Position numbers and translations under genes: made by a program. A DNA stretch of 32,428 bases from Actinomycetota bacterium (lineage in GTDB: Bacteria > Armatimonadota > SYMT01), in the NCBI GenBank assembly GCA_005798285.1, contig SYKE01000088.1, positions 1-32,428 of the forward strand, read 5' to 3'. The number at the start of each line of letters is the position of its first letter. Within the stretch, counting starts at the first letter, position 1. A model generated the notes under the pieces. The model worked only from the letters and a program-made list of their open reading frames with translations. It had not been told where the DNA came from and made no database searches. Positions 1 to 9,575 of this stretch are shown here, piece by piece.

Positions 1-64
1 CGATCAACTCTTGTCGCTTCCGCTGTGAAATCACCACGACGCACCCCTCCAAGTCCGGCCGAGG

Positions 65-1636
65 ATGGCAGGATGGATTCAGATTCTACATGCGGTGGTG
101 AATCGACCTCCGAACTGCCCAACTCTTGCATCGCACCCATCGGATGGGCTACCGCTCGGCGCTCCGTATCCTGTTGGTGAAACGACCATCACCTGGCGGG
201 CGGTCGACGCCGCCGGTAATGTGTCCGAGTGCCATCAGATGGTTACCGTCCACGATGAGGAGGCTCCCTCGATTGTCGTGCCCGGCAACATCAGCGCCTC
301 GAACGACGCCGGCCAGTGTGCCGCAGTGGTGTCTGTCGGTTCGGCGACAGCGACCGACAACTGCTCGGTTCACGCAGTAACCGGCGTTCGCAGCGACGGA
401 CTCCCCCTCAACGCGCCTTATCCCGTTGGAACGACCGTCATTACCTGGACGGCTGTGGATCACAGTGGAAACACCAGCAGTGGGGTCCAGGTCGTCACGG
501 TATCCGACACCGAGGCGCCCGTGCTCACTGCTCCGGGAAGCATCACCCGAAGCAACGACGCCGGCAAGTGCTCTTCCGCCGTCGATACCGGCACGGCCAC
601 GGCCACCGACAATTGCGGGGTCGTTTCCATCACCGGGGTCCGATCCGACGGAGCCGCGCTCGGCATGCCGTATCCAGTCGGCGTCACGACGATCACCTGG
701 ACGGCGGCCGATGCTGCCGGAAACACGGCTAGCGGCTCCAGCACGGTGACGGTCAACGATACCGAAGCCCCGGCGCTGACGCCGCCCTCAAACGTGAGTC
801 GGCCGAACGATGCCGGAAAGTGCTCGGCGACCGTTGGCGGAGTCGCGGCCGCGGCCACCGACAACTGTGGCGTCTCCGCGATCACCGGCGTGCGGTCCGA
901 CGGTGCAGCGCTCACGGCGCCCTACCCGGTGGTCACAACGACGATCACCTGGACCGCGACCGACGCCGCCGGAAACTCATCCAGCGGTTCCAGCACGGTC
1001 ACTGTGATCGATGCGGAATCGCCTGTTCTGACGGCGCCCGCGAACGTAACGCAGTCGAACGATCCCGGCAAGTGCTTCGCCACAGTCAATGCCGGCGCCG
1101 CAACGGCGACCGACAACTGTGCCGTGGCTGCGATTACCGGAGTTCGATCGGATGGGCAGCCGCTGAATGCCTCCTATCCGGTGGGAACCACGACCATCAC
1201 CTGGACCGTGACGGACACGGCTGGTCTGAGTGCCAGCGCCGTTCAGACGGTCACGGTGAAGGACACGGAAGCTCCCACCGTGGCATGTGTTCCGACAACG
1301 AATCCCTCGGGCGGGAACATCCCGTCCGCCGGAAACAACCCGAAGAGTGGCCAGAATCCGGATGGGTTCTACCAGCTTCTGTCGGCCGACAACTGCGATC
1401 TTTCCCCCAAGATCTACATCGGAGACACGGCCGGCAGCTTTGTCACCGGGCCGTTCAAGAGCGGCGACAAAGTCAAGATCACTCAAGCAGTCGGCAAGAC
1501 GCCCAGCGCCAAGCCGATGGCCGGCGTGATCATCTCGCACATCCAGATCCAGGGCGACGCCGTCCTCTGGGCCGTGGATGACAAGGGGAACAAATCCCCG
1601 GTTCACATCTGCTACGTCGCTCCCAAGCCGAAGTAG
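65..1636 (+). CDS. HYR-domain repeat protein (one partial plus four full HYR-like repeats); true start uncertain
   Basis: Repeated 'EAPVLTAP..ITxSNDAGKC...ATATDNCGV..ITGVRSDG.PL.APYPVGTTTITWTATDAAGN' units typical of the HYR family; first repeat lacks its N-terminal half; in-frame stop at 26-28. Confidence 0.85.
   Translation: MAGWIQILHAVVNRPPNCPTLASHPSDGLPLGAPYPVGETTITWRAVDAAGNVSECHQMVTVHDEEAPSIVVPGNISASNDAGQCAAVVSVGSATATDNCSVHAVTGVRSDGLPLNAPYPVGTTVITWTAVDHSGNTSSGVQVVTVSDTEAPVLTAPGSITRSNDAGKCSSAVDTGTATATDNCGVVSITGVRSDGAALGMPYPVGVTTITWTAADAAGNTASGSSTVTVNDTEAPALTPPSNVSRPNDAGKCSATVGGVAAAATDNCGVSAITGVRSDGAALTAPYPVVTTTITWTATDAAGNSSSGSSTVTVIDAESPVLTAPANVTQSNDPGKCFATVNAGAATATDNCAVAAITGVRSDGQPLNASYPVGTTTITWTVTDTAGLSASAVQTVTVKDTEAPTVACVPTTNPSGGNIPSAGNNPKSGQNPDGFYQLLSADNCDLSPKIYIGDTAGSFVTGPFKSGDKVKITQAVGKTPSAKPMAGVIISHIQIQGDAVLWAVDDKGNKSPVHICYVAPKPK
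260..1267 (+). repeat. Four tandem 252-bp (84-codon) HYR-encoding units
   Basis: '(E)(A/S)P' module starts at 260, 512, 764, 1016 and 1268, each exactly 252 bp apart. Confidence 0.85.
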
Positions 1637-1650
1637 CTCGTGCCGATGAA

Positions 1651-1683
1651 GGATCCCGTTCCGCGGCCTGTGGAATGGGATCC
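1651..1683 (+). terminator. Hairpin after HYR gene, possible terminator
   Basis: ggatcccgttcc ... ggaatgggatcc, 12-bp arms with one G-U pair, 15 bp after the stop; no T-tract. Confidence 0.4.
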
Positions 1684-1765
1684 GGATGGCTGGATGAGTC
1701 TTCGGGCGGGTTCAGCCATCCACATCGCCCACAGACGGCGCGAGGTCCGGATCGGGTAGCTATCC

Positions 1766-3625
1766 ATGGCGAAGTCAAGACCAGCAGTTTGTTGCATGGC
1801 GCTCGCCGTTTTCGCGCTGGGGACTCTTCCGCTGCTCCCCGGAAGTGGGGGAGTGGCCACCGCGGACGAGACCAGGCCTCAGGTCTCGCTGCCGACGGAT
1901 GCGCGTCTCGACCGCCCCATCAGCTTGCGGGTTCCTCGGCTCTCGTTGACCGAGTTGGGGAGCGAGTTGTCCTCAAAAGGGGGCGTCAAGCTCGTCGCCA
2001 CGCCCGAATTGGATGACGAGTTTGCCGCCGTCTTCTGCAATGACCGCCCGCTCCGGGAAGTGATGGAGCAGCTCGCACACCAGTTTGGCTGCCGATGGGT
2101 TCGTGAGGGGGGCGAAGGTGCGGCCACGTACCGAATGCTGCCGCCGTCCGGCCTGGAGCTCGACCCGATGGCGAGGGGGCGCGCCACCCTGCTGACCGCA
2201 GTCCGCGCGGAGGTCGGCCGGCTTCGGGCCCTCCGCGGCGTTGACCCAGAGGTGCTCAAGACCGAAGCGGACGGGCACGACCGCGAGTTTACACGAATAC
2301 GCTCCCTCCCTCCCGCCGATCAGACGGCGTTCTATCGAACCAACGAGGGGAAGTCTTTGCTGGCGCGGACTCCCGAGACCACACGGCGAAGGCGGATGGC
2401 GGATCCGGCATTTCGATCCCTGGTCGAGTGCTCGGCTCTGCTCTCAGATGCGGATTGGCAGCGTCTGGAGCGAGGCATGACGGTGCTGCTCGCTGTCCAA
2501 CCCCGATCCGGCGCCCGGATGCTGCCCCGTCAGCTCGCCGAGGAACTCCGAAAGGCGGGAGCGACTCGAGCTCCGAGCGGATCGACCCCTCAGCAGAGCC
2601 GCCGGCGGGAGGTCGATGCGTGGACTCAGGCTGCCGACCTCTGGGTGGCGCTCCGGCTGGAGCTGGATCCGATGGGTCCGGTTGGGAGGGGCACGCTGGG
2701 CCTCGGACTGTTTCCGATTCTGCCGGGCGGCAGCGGCCCGTCGCGCTCGCTGGTGTTTACGGTGGACGTGTTCGATCCCCTGTCAGCACCGATTCGCCCG
2801 CCGAGTGGAAGCATGGCTCCCTCGGCGGCAAAGGCGTTCGCACCTCCCGGTCCCCCAGGCGGCGCCGATGCGTCCACCGTGGGCTGGTTCACCCGGATGC
2901 TCCCGAGCCTGGCGGAAACTTACCAGCTCCAACTCGTTGCCGATGCCTATCGAACTCAGAGAGCGCCACTCGCCCCACCGGCAGCAATGATGGACCTCGG
3001 GGCGGACCAGGCGCTGAACCGGTATGTGCTCCCGGAGGCCGACTGGGTTCGGGACGGCCCGTTCGTACGCATCCGACGGCGCGATTTCACTCGACTGCGG
3101 CTGCGGGAGATTCCGACCGCGCTCGCGGCTCGGCTGGCGAAGCGGGCCACCGGAGTCGGGGTGATGCCGGTCGATGCTGCCGCGGAAGTCGTGGCGAGTC
3201 TCCGAGACGCCCAGATCGAACACCTCGTGCCGGCTCTCATGGAACAGGGGGTGCGGGTGATTGCGCCGAACGGCTGGGTGCGATCCGTGGAAGCCCTCAG
3301 GTGTTACGCCGCCTTGCGAGCGGAACAGCGACAGGCTCTGGCGGCGGCGCAGAGTCTCCCGCTAACAGCCCTCTCCGCGACGGCACGCCGCCACCTGGAT
3401 GCGGTGCTGCTCGGGCGGTTCGAGGAGTTTCCACGGCTCGTGCTTCAATCTGCCCCGGGCCGGATAGCCATGAGTGTGCGCAGCTCCGGTCCCGGACCGA
3501 CGGGTGGGGGTGTCGGGGAACTCCGGGCTACGCTGACCTACAGGCTCGACGACGGTCACAAGATCGACTTCGACCTCCAGATTCCACTCTTCCAACGCCT
3601 ACCGGCGGCAGCGCCGCAGGAGTAA
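1766..3625 (+). CDS. Secreted hypothetical protein; N-terminal region resembles an STN-like domain
   Basis: Long ORF, signal-peptide-like N-terminus (MAKSRPAVCCMALAVFALGTLPLL), 'LVATPELDDEFAAVFCNDRPLREVMEQLAHQFGCRW' STN-like pattern; followed 4 bp later by the next gene. Confidence 0.7.
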   Translation: MAKSRPAVCCMALAVFALGTLPLLPGSGGVATADETRPQVSLPTDARLDRPISLRVPRLSLTELGSELSSKGGVKLVATPELDDEFAAVFCNDRPLREVMEQLAHQFGCRWVREGGEGAATYRMLPPSGLELDPMARGRATLLTAVRAEVGRLRALRGVDPEVLKTEADGHDREFTRIRSLPPADQTAFYRTNEGKSLLARTPETTRRRRMADPAFRSLVECSALLSDADWQRLERGMTVLLAVQPRSGARMLPRQLAEELRKAGATRAPSGSTPQQSRRREVDAWTQAADLWVALRLELDPMGPVGRGTLGLGLFPILPGGSGPSRSLVFTVDVFDPLSAPIRPPSGSMAPSAAKAFAPPGPPGGADASTVGWFTRMLPSLAETYQLQLVADAYRTQRAPLAPPAAMMDLGADQALNRYVLPEADWVRDGPFVRIRRRDFTRLRLREIPTALAARLAKRATGVGVMPVDAAAEVVASLRDAQIEHLVPALMEQGVRVIAPNGWVRSVEALRCYAALRAEQRQALAAAQSLPLTALSATARRHLDAVLLGRFEEFPRLVLQSAPGRIAMSVRSSGPGPTGGGVGELRATLTYRLDDGHKIDFDLQIPLFQRLPAAAPQE

Positions 3626-3629
3626 GTCC

Positions 3630-4664
3630 TTGAAACAACTTGCAGGTCGAACGTCGGTCGTCGCAAAGGTTGCCGGCGTCGCTGTCTGTGTCGTCGTCCT
3701 GGGAACTACGTCATTGCGCCTCCGCGCCGCAGTCGGCCGACCGGCCCCGGGGGAGTTATTTGAGGTGACTCGGCGGGACGTCGGAAAGATCGGCGCGGGA
3801 GATCGGGTCGAGCTGAGCTTTCCGCTGACCAACTCCGGTTCGACTCCGCTGACGATTCTGGGGGTCGATGGAGACTGCGGCTGCCTCCAGCCCGAGTTTC
3901 CGCGCGAGTTGGCGGCGGGAGCCCGGGGAGAGGTCAAGGTTGTGTTCGTGCCGCTCTCAAGCTGGTCGGGCAAGGTGGAGAAGCAGCTCCGGGTTCGATT
4001 GGGATCTCAGCCCGCGGCGGACATCCGACTGACCGTCGCCGCCGACGTGACGCCCTTTGTGAATACGATCCCCGCCGGGCCGATCACCGTGACGTACCGA
4101 CCTGGGGAGACTTACCGACGAAAGGTCCAACTGTCAATTCGGAAGGGAGTGGCGATGGAGTTGGGGGCGCCTCAACTGGAAGCATCCTGGCTGAAAGCCA
4201 GCCTGAAACGCACACCCACCACCGCAGAAGGGTCGTACGAGCTGTCAGCGGAACTGGGTCCATTTCGTCGACCGGGCGACCAGACCACCCTTTTGAGGAT
4301 CCCCACCAACGAGCCGCGCTGCCCTTCGGTCTCGATCGTGGTGATGGCTCTCGCGTCGAGCGGTCCGGTGGTCTCGCCGACGGATCTCTCGGGACGCGTG
4401 GTGGATCCAGGCGACAGGGACGTTTTGCTGGGGCGGCTCCAGGTATTCACCCGCAGCGGAAGCCTGAAACTGCTTGGACTGAAGGCAGACTCGCCGGGAA
4501 TTGGGGCCCGCGTGTCCCCGGTGCGTGCGGGACAGTTCTACGAGGTGGCTGTGAGCTACACCGGGGGTCTGAAGTCCGGCGACGTGCGCAGCCTGATCCA
4601 CGTTCGGACGGACGACGCGAGGACACCTGTGATTGACGTGCCGGTCCGGTTTACCGTTCGCTGA
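3630..4664 (+). CDS. DUF1573-like secreted protein (TTG start)
   Basis: 'F.VTRRDVGKIGAGDRVELSFPLTNSGSTPLTILGVDGDCGCLQPEFP...ELAAGARGEVKVVF' matches the DUF1573 pattern including CGC. Confidence 0.75.
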   Translation: MKQLAGRTSVVAKVAGVAVCVVVLGTTSLRLRAAVGRPAPGELFEVTRRDVGKIGAGDRVELSFPLTNSGSTPLTILGVDGDCGCLQPEFPRELAAGARGEVKVVFVPLSSWSGKVEKQLRVRLGSQPAADIRLTVAADVTPFVNTIPAGPITVTYRPGETYRRKVQLSIRKGVAMELGAPQLEASWLKASLKRTPTTAEGSYELSAELGPFRRPGDQTTLLRIPTNEPRCPSVSIVVMALASSGPVVSPTDLSGRVVDPGDRDVLLGRLQVFTRSGSLKLLGLKADSPGIGARVSPVRAGQFYEVAVSYTGGLKSGDVRSLIHVRTDDARTPVIDVPVRFTVR

Positions 4665-4814
4665 GATCCGGGTTGTAGATGTCGCTCCGGCACACGCCGG
4701 GATCGGGCCGGCTCAATGGCGCACGTGAGAGGTTTCAACCGGCGGCTCGGGAGAGGATAGCAGCCACCCTTCCGTGCCGGCTCCGGCGGGTCCGACGTAC
4801 GCTGCAGGGAGCGG

Positions 4815-5939
4815 ATGATGAGCGGCACGGACACCATGGTCTTGCGCTTCGGCGAGGGAAAGATCAGCGGCATACTGTCCGCCGTGCTGGGACTCATGAG
4901 TCTCGCGGGAGTCCTGTGCTTTCACTTTCCGACCATTCTCACTACACCGGCTCTCACACAGCGAGTGGGTGTCGAGCACCTCCGCCTCTTATTGACCGTG
5001 GTGATGGCGTTCGCGTTTGCGCTCGGGCTCGTCAACTTCATGATCGGTCGGAGTCGGGAACTGGGTCTGCTGGGGATGATCTCGACGACGGTCACGCAGA
5101 TTCTGGGTGGGGCGTCGGTTCAGGTGGGAGCGGCCGCCCCTCATGGCCTCCTGCCGCTGGGGATGGATGCGCTGCTGTTGGGGCTGCTCTTCAACGCGCT
5201 GTTGTTCATTCCCATCGAGAAGCTATTCCCACTGCGCCGAGATCAACCGGTGTTCCGAAGCGAGTGGAGGGTGGATTTCAGCTACTTTGCGGTCACGAAT
5301 CTGCTGGCGTCGGTGCTGATGGCGATCGTGACCGCTTCGGGTCCTGGTCTGGTGGGATGGCTGGTGGTCTCGCCGATCCACGACTGGGTTCGGAGTCGGC
5401 TTCCAATTGTTCAGTTCGGGATGATGGCGCTCGTCGCCGATCTGGCCCAGTACTGGATCCATCGTGCTTTCCATACGCCGCGGCTGTGGCCGCTCCACGC
5501 GATCCACCACTCGACCCGAACCATGGATTGGCTCGCGGGATCGCGGCTCCATCTCCTGGAAGTGCTCTGTACCCGTGTGTCGGTCTTCCTGCCCCTGTAC
5601 TGGTTGGGATTCCCTCAAGATACGCTTTACGCGTACATCGGTTTTGTCTCCATCCACGCGGTGTTCATCCACGCGAACGTCGGCATCAACTTCGGGATCC
5701 TTCGGTACCTGCTGGCGACCCCCCAGTTTCATCACTGGCACCACACTGACGAGCCGGAGTACGCGGATAAGAACTTTGCGGTCCACTTCCCCGTGCTGGA
5801 TTTGATCTTCGGCACGCATCACCAGCCGAGAGGGAAGTGGCCCCAATCCTACGGTGTGATCGGCGAGTACCCTCCGTCAGGGATGCTCGCCCAACACGTG
5901 CACGCTCTTCGGCGGGTGTTCTCCCGCATCCATCGCTGA
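4815..5939 (+). CDS. Sterol desaturase / fatty acid hydroxylase family membrane protein
   Basis: His clusters HRAFH, HAIHHS, HHWHHTDE, GTHH; multiple TM segments. Confidence 0.9.
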   Translation: MMSGTDTMVLRFGEGKISGILSAVLGLMSLAGVLCFHFPTILTTPALTQRVGVEHLRLLLTVVMAFAFALGLVNFMIGRSRELGLLGMISTTVTQILGGASVQVGAAAPHGLLPLGMDALLLGLLFNALLFIPIEKLFPLRRDQPVFRSEWRVDFSYFAVTNLLASVLMAIVTASGPGLVGWLVVSPIHDWVRSRLPIVQFGMMALVADLAQYWIHRAFHTPRLWPLHAIHHSTRTMDWLAGSRLHLLEVLCTRVSVFLPLYWLGFPQDTLYAYIGFVSIHAVFIHANVGINFGILRYLLATPQFHHWHHTDEPEYADKNFAVHFPVLDLIFGTHHQPRGKWPQSYGVIGEYPPSGMLAQHVHALRRVFSRIHR

Positions 5940-5966
5940 TCGGTCGGGGGCTACTCGTCGCGCCGC

Positions 5967-7394
5967 TCACGCGGCGCCGGTCTGCATTTCCATCCCCGAG
6001 CCCGACTTGCGGGAGAGCAGGTCGAGGATTGGTGTGGTGGCGAGCGTGGTGATCACCGCCATCAGCACGAGCATCGCGAACAGTCGAGGAGAGATGACCC
6101 CCAGATCGAGGCCGATGTTCAGCACGATCAACTCCATCAGTCCGCGGGTGTTCATCAGAATTCCGACGGATGCCGAGTCTCGCCAGCCCATGCCGGTGAG
6201 TCGCGCCGCGACGATCGTGCCGCCGAACCTTCCAACGCAGGCCGTCAACGTGATCAGGCCACACAGCAGCCACTGGTCACCGTGGATCAACCCGATCTGC
6301 GTCCGAAGTCCGGTGAAGGCGAAGAACGCCGGGAGAAGCAGCACGATCACGAAGTCCTGCAGCCGGCTGTGAAGGGTTCGAGCCACCACGGAGTCTTGCG
6401 GGATGATGGCGCCGAAGAGGAACGCGCCGAAGAGGGTGTGGATCCCGATGAACGCGGTGGCCAGGCTGGACAGGAGCATGACCACGCAGATGACGGCCAT
6501 CACGGGTTGGTCGAGCACCGGCTTGTTTGCCCATCGAGCTACCGCCTTTAGCACGAGCGGCCGGAGCACGGCGAACATCGCGACGATGTAAACCAGGGTC
6601 AACAGCAGGGTAATCCCGGCGCCCCACACGCGCGCCTGAGTGACGCCGACCACGAAGGCGAGCAGACACCACGCTGTGGCGTCGTCCACCGCCGCACACG
6701 TCAGGGCGACAATTCCCATGCGTGTGCCCTGCATCCCCCGGTCCGTGAGGATCCTCGCCAGCACCGGAAACGCGGTGACGGACATGGAAATCCCGAGGAA
6801 CAGCGAAAAGGCTGTAAACGAGACATTGCTGGTGGAGAGGGTGGGGTAGAGCCAGAGCGCCAGAGCGCTGCCGAGAATGAACGGCGTTACTATGCTGGCG
6901 TGTGAGATCGCCACGGTAAAGTGGGTCTTCTCGCGCAGCACGTCGGTGTTTAACTCCAGGCCGACGAGGAACATGAACAGAAGCACGCCGAGTTGCGCGA
7001 TCACACCCAGCAGCGGTGTTACTTTGCCCGGGAAGAGCATCCCTGAGAGTTCGGGCGCGATCCAGCCGAGGAGGGATGGACCCAGAAGAATCCCTGCTAT
7101 CACCTCGCCGATCACGGCAGGCTGGTGAAATCGCTTGAAGACCCAACCGAGTGCTCGGGACACGACGATGATGGACACCAGTGCGACTAGAACCTGCAGC
7201 AGGCTGCCGCCCGAGCTTGCAGCTCCGGGTTGAATCGCCCCTCCCTCCGGCGGCGCCGGCGCAATCAGGCCCTCTCCCTGGCGCCGGATCCAGAGAAAGA
7301 GGCCGATACAAACCGCGATCATGAGGCCGTATCCTCCGACCGTGCGTGTTGCGGAGGGAGATTGGCTCGAAGCCCGGGTTAGTGAGTTGTGCAT
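5967..7394 (-). CDS. CPA2-type cation:proton antiporter (Kef/NapA-like)
   Basis: 'HQPAVIGEVIAGILLGPSLLGWIAPELSGMLFP...LGVLLFMFLVGLELNTDVLR' and other Na+/H+ exchanger motifs; start chosen at MHNSLTRAS (7394), as upstream codons look noncoding. Confidence 0.9.
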   Translation of the reverse strand: MHNSLTRASSQSPSATRTVGGYGLMIAVCIGLFLWIRRQGEGLIAPAPPEGGAIQPGAASSGGSLLQVLVALVSIIVVSRALGWVFKRFHQPAVIGEVIAGILLGPSLLGWIAPELSGMLFPGKVTPLLGVIAQLGVLLFMFLVGLELNTDVLREKTHFTVAISHASIVTPFILGSALALWLYPTLSTSNVSFTAFSLFLGISMSVTAFPVLARILTDRGMQGTRMGIVALTCAAVDDATAWCLLAFVVGVTQARVWGAGITLLLTLVYIVAMFAVLRPLVLKAVARWANKPVLDQPVMAVICVVMLLSSLATAFIGIHTLFGAFLFGAIIPQDSVVARTLHSRLQDFVIVLLLPAFFAFTGLRTQIGLIHGDQWLLCGLITLTACVGRFGGTIVAARLTGMGWRDSASVGILMNTRGLMELIVLNIGLDLGVISPRLFAMLVLMAVITTLATTPILDLLSRKSGSGMEMQTGAA

Positions 7395-7570
7395 GAGTGA
7401 GAGTCCTGGAATCTCGGTTGGTGAGGAGAAACCGTGTGCCCTTAGCCTGTGCGGTCCCGCCGGTGTCCCAAAGCCTGGTTGAATTGTGCGGTCCTTGGCG
7501 TGGATGAGAGACCTCGGTGCCGCGAGCGCCTGACCGCACGTTCGGCGGTGACCGAGGAGCGGACGGTGCG

Positions 7571-7626
7571 GTTGTTCATCACAATTCGGTCGGGGGCCAC
7601 CACGTGGAGTGGTCGCGATGAACAAC
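7571..7626 (-). other. Perfect 10-nt inverted repeat in the putative antiporter leader
   Basis: gttgttcatc (7571-7580) and gatgaacaac (7617-7626) with the CCACGTGG palindrome between them. Confidence 0.6.
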
Positions 7627-7857
7627 TGGTCCAGGATGGCCGAGTTGTCCCGCGCCGTCGGGAGCGCTTGCTGTGGGACACGCCGGACGGTATGTGGTTG
7701 CGGTGAAGCTGTGGGCTCGCAGGAAGGGCTATCCAGGCTCCGGACCGCACACCGGCAGCAGGCCTTCCCCAGTTGCTCTCTGTCTCGAAGGTTCACGCGG
7801 GAGACGGCGGCCAAGGCGGTCCGCAACGTGCGGGACTGCCCGACAGGGGCCGGGGGA

Positions 7858-8970
7858 TTAGCGGTGGGGCCATCCTGTCGGTTGGTAGAAGTGATCGCTG
7901 GGGTTGTGGGCGAGCAGTGGCCGGGACCAGATCAGCCGGAGATGCTTCCACTGGAACCGCCGCTCCTGGTAGTACGCGGGGTAGGCGGATTGAAGCGCCA
8001 CGCCGGCCGCCCGCAGGTGGTACCACGGGATCTGGGGCGCCAGGTGGTGAGGAAGATGAATATTGATGTCGAGCCACAGCCACTCGAGCAGCCGGGGAAA
8101 TCGAACCTGAAACGTCGAGAGTACCTGTCCACGCATGGGGGTCCACTCACGTCGATCGAAGACGAGTGCGCGCTCACTCGTGTGGTGGAGCAGGGTGAGC
8201 ATAGAACCGATCGCAGCGGCCAGAGTCGCCGGCGTAATAAAGTGGATCAAGAGCCCTGGCCCGCCACCGTTGACCAGGAGCGCAGAAGTGAGCGTGCCCA
8301 GCACAAGGATCATAGAAGCGTTTGAGGCGAGCACGCGTCTCCGGTCACCCTTTGTCAGCCGGAGTTGAGGATAAGCCAACTTCGGGGCGAGACGGCGGAG
8401 CACGCCGGACCAGAATCCCAGCAGCACGCCGAGGGGCGACCCGAAACCCGCAGAGGTTCTGAACCGCCCGCTCAACGATTGCCGTTGAAACTCCGAGTAT
8501 GTCACCATCCCCTCCGGCCAATCGGTATCCTCCCCTCGAATCTGCGTGTGGGTGTGGTGATGATTGTGTGCAATTCTCCAGGAGTGAAACCCCGTCAGGA
8601 GAGGCGCCATACAGAGGTGGCCGACGACGTCGTTGAGCAGCGGGGCCGGTGAGAATGAGCGATGGCCACAGTCATGACCCAGCACAAACAGGCCCACGAA
8701 GCCACATGCAAGTGCGAACCAAAGGGGGATGAGCAACATCACCCGAAGGATTTGGGCCAAGTCGGGGCGACTTCCGACGACGTAGATCAACCACTGGAAT
8801 GTGCCAATGAGAAACAACGATCGGATCAAGGCGAGCCAGCTTCGGAACGGGTGGAGCTCCAAGCAGTGGTCCGGGATGGCTCGCCGGAGGTCCGACACTG
8901 TCAAGCCATCGATCTGATTCAACGCAATCAGTTCGGCAGGAGTTAAGGGGGCATCGCGCATCCCCGTCAT
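7858..8970 (-). CDS. Membrane fatty acid desaturase
   Basis: Three His boxes HDCGH, HNHHH(T), HLPHH with TM segments. Confidence 0.92.
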   Translation of the reverse strand: MTGMRDAPLTPAELIALNQIDGLTVSDLRRAIPDHCLELHPFRSWLALIRSLFLIGTFQWLIYVVGSRPDLAQILRVMLLIPLWFALACGFVGLFVLGHDCGHRSFSPAPLLNDVVGHLCMAPLLTGFHSWRIAHNHHHTHTQIRGEDTDWPEGMVTYSEFQRQSLSGRFRTSAGFGSPLGVLLGFWSGVLRRLAPKLAYPQLRLTKGDRRRVLASNASMILVLGTLTSALLVNGGGPGLLIHFITPATLAAAIGSMLTLLHHTSERALVFDRREWTPMRGQVLSTFQVRFPRLLEWLWLDINIHLPHHLAPQIPWYHLRAAGVALQSAYPAYYQERRFQWKHLRLIWSRPLLAHNPSDHFYQPTGWPHR

Positions 8971-9320
8971 TCCGTGGTCTCCCGGTCAACCTCCAGGGTG
9001 CGGGATCGCTGGGCAGACAACTCTGTTTGCAGCACTGCCACCTGCTGAAGAAGATCATCCAGACGGGCCTCGATCGGGAGAGCCCGCTGAGCGGCGATGG
9101 CGGGGGCAGTGAAGGCGACAGCGGCCACGAGGGCGCCCCACGCCAGACCGTTGCGTTCAATCTGGTTGAACAACAGAACCCAGAGCAGCAGCGCCACTCC
9201 GGTGTAGAGGATCGCGGCTCTTCGTCGCGTGGCCAGACTCGACGGACCAGATTGAAGGCCCATCACTTTTCTCCAATGAGCTTCGCGAGCAGTGATTGAG
9301 CGATGTGCGCCAGGTTGCAC
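8967..9320 (-). CDS. Small membrane protein with coiled-coil-like C-terminus; start may be internal
   Basis: Two hydrophobic segments, 'LDDLLQQVAVLQTELSAQRSR'; stop overlaps the desaturase start (ATGA). Confidence 0.6.
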   Translation of the reverse strand: MQPGAHRSITAREAHWRKVMGLQSGPSSLATRRRAAILYTGVALLLWVLLFNQIERNGLAWGALVAAVAFTAPAIAAQRALPIEARLDDLLQQVAVLQTELSAQRSRTLEVDRETTE

Positions 9321-9532
9321 CCCATTCGGTAGTCGTTCAACCCGGTTGGCGACTCAACGGCAGAGTTTGAACGACCTCTGACGCAACCCAATCGCAATCA
9401 CCTAGAATGAGTTTGTGGGTGATTGCGCGAGATCCCTACCCTTCTCCCACAAACATCAAGGCGCAGGCCGATCAGAATTACGGGGGGCGGCGGGGAAAAG
9501 CGCGAGAGCCGTGCGGCGGGAGAATGCAAGGG

Positions 9533-9565
9533 CTGCCGGACTACCGCAAGGCGGGCGTCCGGCAG
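9533..9565 (-). terminator. Hairpin just downstream of the FAD-dependent oxidoreductase gene
   Basis: ctgccggac/gtccggcag perfect 9-bp arms 11 bp past the stop; no U-tract. Confidence 0.4.
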
Positions 9566-9575
9566 CGCGCGGGGA

